This document shows positions 61,188 to 64,000 of a stretch of 64,000 bases of DNA, piece after piece (positions within the stretch are counted from its first letter, which is position 1; every line of letters starts with the position of its first letter). Origin of the DNA: Nonomuraea jabiensis (GTDB lineage Bacteria > Actinomycetota > Actinomycetes > Streptosporangiales > Streptosporangiaceae). The position numbers and the translations under genes are program-made. The stretch covers positions 7,576,501 through 7,640,500 of the forward strand of contig NZ_JACHMB010000001.1 of the NCBI RefSeq assembly GCF_014204795.1. The letters run 5' to 3'. Below the pieces are notes generated by a model, which saw only the letters and a program-made list of their open reading frames with translations, was not told where the DNA came from and ran no database searches.

Positions 61188-61748
61188 TCAGCCCGTACCG
61201 GCCAGGTTCGTGAGCGGGGCGGGCAGCCCCGCCCGGTCGGGCACCACGCGGGGGAGCTCGCGCAGCCAGGCCCGCAGGTCCGCGGGCCACCACCGCCCCG
61301 CCGTCAGCCGGCCCAGCTCCTCGGCGACGGCCGCCGCCGAGGCGTGCACCGGCACCACCCGTACGGGCGCGGCCCCGGCCAGCACCCCGAGCCACCAGTG
61401 CCGCCACGTCTCGGGCATCCCGTCGGGGTCCACGACCAGGTAGTAGTCGGGCAGCACCAGCCGGTCGGCGCGCAGCTCCTCGATCGCGGCCTCGATGGCC
61501 ACTTCCAGGGCGCCGGCCACGCCCGTGCCGTCGAAGAACGCCGTCCACGCCGCGGCCACGTCGGCCAGCGGATCGGCGTCGTGCACGACGTACGTCGCCC
61601 CCGAGCGCGCCGCGATCTCCATCACCTCGGCCGGCCGGAGCTCCCCGCGCGGGATCGCCCGCACGTTGTGCAGCCGGTCGAGGCCCGCGACCAGCTCCGC
61701 GGAGCCGTCGCCCGCCACCACGACCACCGTACTGCTCAATCGCCGCAT
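61188..61748 (-). CDS. Hypothetical protein
   Basis: 186 aa, not recognised. STVVVVAGDGSAELVAGLDR at the N-terminus and YLVVDPDGMPETWRHWWLGV in the middle suggest an alpha/beta Rossmann-like protein with a Trp-rich surface. Codon use is typical. It is divergent from the ZIP transporter by about 80 bases. Confidence 0.6.
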   Translation of the reverse strand: MRRLSSTVVVVAGDGSAELVAGLDRLHNVRAIPRGELRPAEVMEIAARSGATYVVHDADPLADVAAAWTAFFDGTGVAGALEVAIEAAIEELRADRLVLPDYYLVVDPDGMPETWRHWWLGVLAGAAPVRVVPVHASAAAVAEELGRLTAGRWWPADLRAWLRELPRVVPDRAGLPAPLTNLAGTG

Positions 61749-61826
61749 ATCGGGCAGTTTACTGCCGCCCCCTCCGAGGGGACGGGATCACATGGCGCGT
61801 ACAGTCCTGCGGGTGGAGGTGCGGTG

Positions 61827-62582
61827 ATGCCGGAATGGCTGGAGGCCGGGCTCTGGGGGTTGGTGGCCGGTGGAGCCCTGGTCGTGGGGGCCGCGGTCGC
61901 CTGGTCGGTGCGGGTCCCGGCGCGCTGGATCGCCATGATCATGGCCTTCGGGGCCGGGGTCCTGATCTCGGCGCTGTCGTTCGAGCTGATGGACGAGGCC
62001 GAGCGCGCCGGCGGGCTCGTACCGGCCGCCGCCGGCTTCGTCGCCGGCGCCTGCGCGTACGTGGCGGCCAACGCGCTGCTGGCCCGCCACGGCGCGCGGC
62101 ACCGCAAGCGTTCGGGCGATCAGCAGCCGAGCGAGGCCGACGTCCAGGGGAGCGGCGCGGCGATCGCCATCGGCGCCCTGCTCGATGGCGTGCCCGAGTC
62201 CGTGGTGCTCGGCCTGTCCCTCGTGGGCGGAGGGAAGATCGGGCTCGCGGTGCTGGCCGCGGTGTTCATCTCGAACGTCCCCGAAGGGCTCTCCAGCGCC
62301 GCCGGGATGAAGCGCGCGGGGCGCGGCGCCCGCTACGTGTTCGGCATCTGGGGCGGGATCGCGCTGGCCAGCGGCCTGGCCGCGCTGCTGGGCAACCTGA
62401 CCATGCAGTCCGCCTCGCCCGCGGTCACCGCGGTGATCATGGGGGTGGCGGCGGGCGCGATCCTCGCCATGGTGGCCGACACGATGATCCCCGAAGCCTT
62501 CGAGCGCGCGCACACCCTCACGGGGCTCATCACCACGATCGGATTCCTGGCGGCCTTCGCCGTCGAGCGCCTGGCCGAATGA
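61827..62582 (+). CDS. ZIP-family metal transporter
   Basis: 251 aa with about seven membrane segments. LLDGVPESVVLGLSLVGGGK and FISNVPEGLSSAAGMKRAG are the ZIP helix-4/5 metal-site signatures (DGxPE, NxPEG). GGAGG precedes the ATG. It probably carries Zn2+ or another divalent metal. Converges with the DUF1707 gene, stops four bases apart. Confidence 0.9.
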   Translation: MPEWLEAGLWGLVAGGALVVGAAVAWSVRVPARWIAMIMAFGAGVLISALSFELMDEAERAGGLVPAAAGFVAGACAYVAANALLARHGARHRKRSGDQQPSEADVQGSGAAIAIGALLDGVPESVVLGLSLVGGGKIGLAVLAAVFISNVPEGLSSAAGMKRAGRGARYVFGIWGGIALASGLAALLGNLTMQSASPAVTAVIMGVAAGAILAMVADTMIPEAFERAHTLTGLITTIGFLAAFAVERLAE

Positions 62583-62586
62583 ATCC

Positions 62587-63123
62587 TCACCGGCCGCGCC
62601 ACCGGCGGGACAGGCGAATCCGCAGCCGGCCGTAGGGGAGCGTCCCGGTGACCAGGACGTGCGGAGCGCCGGGACGCGGGCGGCCCGGTGCCTCGGAGGT
62701 CACGCGGCCCCATTCGGTGCGCACCCCGTCGGCGTTCGCGGTCGCGCCGCGCGGCAGGACGATCGTGGCGGATCCGTAGCCGAGCCGCAGGTCGATCTCG
62801 ATCTCGGCATGCGCGAGGACGGCCCGGGACAGATCCAGCCGTACCTGGCCGTACTCGGACTCGATCCGCAGCCGGCGCGGGACCTGCCAGTCGCCCGCCC
62901 GCCTGATGCGCCCGCCGGTGGAGCTCAGCTCCACCGTCTCGTCCGGGAGCTCCGGCAGGTCGGCGGTCACCGCCACCAGGTCGCCGCGGGAGGTGGCGGT
63001 GAGCGCCCGTTCGAGCCGCTCCTCCATCTCGGCCGAACCGAGCCGGCCGTCGGCGAAGGCCTGCTGAAGTCGCTGAACGACCATGTCGCGGTCGCCGTCG
63101 GAGACCCGCGTCCGGAGTTCCAT
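62587..63123 (-). CDS. DUF1707 (SHOCT-like) domain protein
   Basis: 178 aa. VSDGDRDMVVQRLQQAFADGR and LGSAEMEERLERALTATSRG are the DUF1707 domain at the N-terminus, usual in actinobacterial signalling or membrane proteins. The C-terminal half is beta-rich (LDLSRAVLAHAEIEIDLRLG) like a LiaF/DUF2154 tail. No membrane span. It follows the EXLDI-like gene by 30 bases. Confidence 0.88.
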   Translation of the reverse strand: MELRTRVSDGDRDMVVQRLQQAFADGRLGSAEMEERLERALTATSRGDLVAVTADLPELPDETVELSSTGGRIRRAGDWQVPRRLRIESEYGQVRLDLSRAVLAHAEIEIDLRLGYGSATIVLPRGATANADGVRTEWGRVTSEAPGRPRPGAPHVLVTGTLPYGRLRIRLSRRWRGR

Positions 63124-63153
63124 GGGTGCCTTCCTGTTCGGTCGGGTCGCCGG

Positions 63154-63672
63154 TCAGAGATCGAGGTCCTCGACGACGGGACGGTCGGCGGTCCTGGCGA
63201 GCCGGTCGTAGAACTCGGCGGGGATCTTGCCGCGCAGCTCCTCGATCGTGCCGACGACCTCCACGGCGGCATCGCCCGGTACGAAGCCCCAGCTCGTCTC
63301 GCCCAGGCCCAGGTAGCCGAGCCAGGTGGTCGCCCAGTCGTCGGACTCCGAGCCGCTCACCCAGTCGGGCGACCGGTCGACGTGCAGGACGAACGTGCCC
63401 TTGCCCGAGCGGTACACCCGGAACGTCTCCACCCGCCCGCTGCGGCTGGTGCGGCCCCACTCGCCGAGCAGCACCCCCGCGAAGCGCCGCTCGTCGCCGG
63501 CGACCTCGATGACGATCTCGTCGTAGCCCTGCCGACGGCCCTCCTCCGCCTCGACGTAGCGCCGCAGCGCCTCGCTGATCGCCGCCGCCGGCGTGCCGCC
63601 CGCCAGGTCCTGCGCCCGCTCCAACAGCGGAAGGTCCTCGTCCGGGATCTCGACCGTCGTGCTGTGCGCCAT
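63154..63672 (-). CDS. EXLDI-family-like protein
   Basis: 172 aa. TVEIPDEDLPLLERAQDLAG looks like a short helix-hairpin; RVETFRVYRSGKGTFVLHVD is a beta-rich middle, and the protein ends VVEDLDL, close to the E-x-LDI tail that names this small actinobacterial family. Function unknown. GAGGAG precedes ATG 63672; a palindrome-repeat operator lies just upstream. Confidence 0.7.
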   Translation of the reverse strand: MAHSTTVEIPDEDLPLLERAQDLAGGTPAAAISEALRRYVEAEEGRRQGYDEIVIEVAGDERRFAGVLLGEWGRTSRSGRVETFRVYRSGKGTFVLHVDRSPDWVSGSESDDWATTWLGYLGLGETSWGFVPGDAAVEVVGTIEELRGKIPAEFYDRLARTADRPVVEDLDL

Positions 63673-63687
63673 GATCGCTCTCCTCTC

Positions 63688-63711
63688 TATACGTATAAGC
63701 CTACGTATAAG
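63688..63711. promoter_or_regulatory. TACGTATAAG direct repeat before the EXLDI-like gene
   Basis: TACGTATAAG occurs at 63690-63699 and 63702-63711; the first is within the palindrome TATACGTATA. The 12-base period places both on one DNA face. AT-rich against a GC-rich background, it is a likely operator or promoter for the EXLDI-DUF1707 pair. Confidence 0.55.
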
Positions 63712-63732
63712 AGGGCGTGGTGGCAACAGGCT

Positions 63733-64000
63733 TCAGAACAGGCCCGGCTGCTCGCTCGGCCGGTGCGGTGGCCGTTTGGGCGCGAGGCCGCCGATCGCGT
63801 CGAGGTCGTGCAGGGAACGCCAGCGCGTACGGCCCCCCTCGGCCAGCAGGCGCCGCAGCAGCCGCGCCGTCACCTCGGCGTCCGGCAGGGCCCGGTGGCG
63901 ACCGGCCGGGCGGGGGATGCCCAGGTGCGCCAGCAGCGTGTCCAGGCTGTGGGAGGGCAACCGCGGATACAGGTGGCGGGCCAGCCGTACCGTGTCGAGC
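63733..64000 (-). CDS. DnaQ-like 3'-5' exonuclease, partial
   Basis: Only the C-terminal 88 codons are inside the window. LDTVRLARHLYPRLPSHSLD, then LGIPRPAGRHRALPDAEVTA contains the ExoIII His and Asp (HRALxDA) of DnaQ-type proofreading exonucleases. The rest and the start lie beyond 64000. The tail KRPPHRPSEQPGLF is typical of small stand-alone family members. Confidence 0.85.
   Translation of the reverse strand, partial: LDTVRLARHLYPRLPSHSLDTLLAHLGIPRPAGRHRALPDAEVTARLLRRLLAEGGRTRWRSLHDLDAIGGLAPKRPPHRPSEQPGLF

Overview
This is high-GC DNA with strongly biased third codon positions, AGGAGG-type ribosome binding sites, GTG/TTG starts, rare TTA codons and many small regulator-flanked operons. 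That points to a filamentous actinomycete; a Streptosporangiales-type genome (Nonomuraea or relatives) is my inference. No rRNA, tRNA, CRISPR array, insertion sequence or phage module was found.

The left end (about 0.7-17.4 kb) is the most interesting part. It looks like an uncharacterised nonribosomal-peptide gene cluster of two divergent operons around a 0.9 kb control region. Leftward are an A-PCP-reductase protein, an MbtH-like protein, a C-A-PCP protein, a free thioesterase, two acyl-CoA dehydrogenase-like proteins, an aspartate kinase and an MFS exporter, several of them overlapping by 1-4 bases. Rightward are a 29-codon ORF, an argininosuccinate-synthase-like ligase with an altered P-loop, an aldo/keto reductase and a sulfotransferase. 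The first large gene of each arm has a TTA codon close to its start (codons 19 and 12), the usual mark of bldA-tRNA control. A GNAT and a CGNR zinc-finger protein lie at the left edge. An AraC regulator and a phytanoyl-CoA-dioxygenase-like oxygenase at 17.7-19.5 kb may or may not belong. The product cannot be named from sequence.

From 20 to 38 kb the genes are accessory or housekeeping: a DUF4097/RHH pair; a CoA-ester catabolic operon (SDR, amidohydrolase, MaoC, acyl-CoA ligase) facing a MarR regulator with a clear double palindrome; a membrane lipase and an unknown protein; a GlxA-type regulator facing a saccharopine-dehydrogenase-like protein; a glutamine-synthetase-family ligase; and an MFS pump. 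From 35.4 to 41.6 kb is a metal-handling region: a PepSY membrane protein, two related small membrane proteins, an HMA-type mini-protein and a FecB/FecC/FecE-like importer.

From 42 to 64 kb come a GH51 arabinofuranosidase with a LacI regulator; a quinone oxidoreductase behind a SoxR-like box; an IS30-HTH/MarR-like regulator facing an SDR and an ABC exporter; a ferritin-like protein; a DHA2 pump; a LacI-controlled sugar operon (binding protein, two permeases, ThuA, Gfo/Idh/MocA) with no ATPase of its own; a TetR/aldo-keto-reductase pair; a ZIP transporter; DUF1707 and EXLDI-like proteins; and a DnaQ-like exonuclease cut by the window end.

Many intergenic spacers carry short tandem arrays with 12-43 bp units, most of them 34-39 bp and each site with its own sequence. 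Some sit next to gene fragments, so these spacers look like decay or recombination zones.
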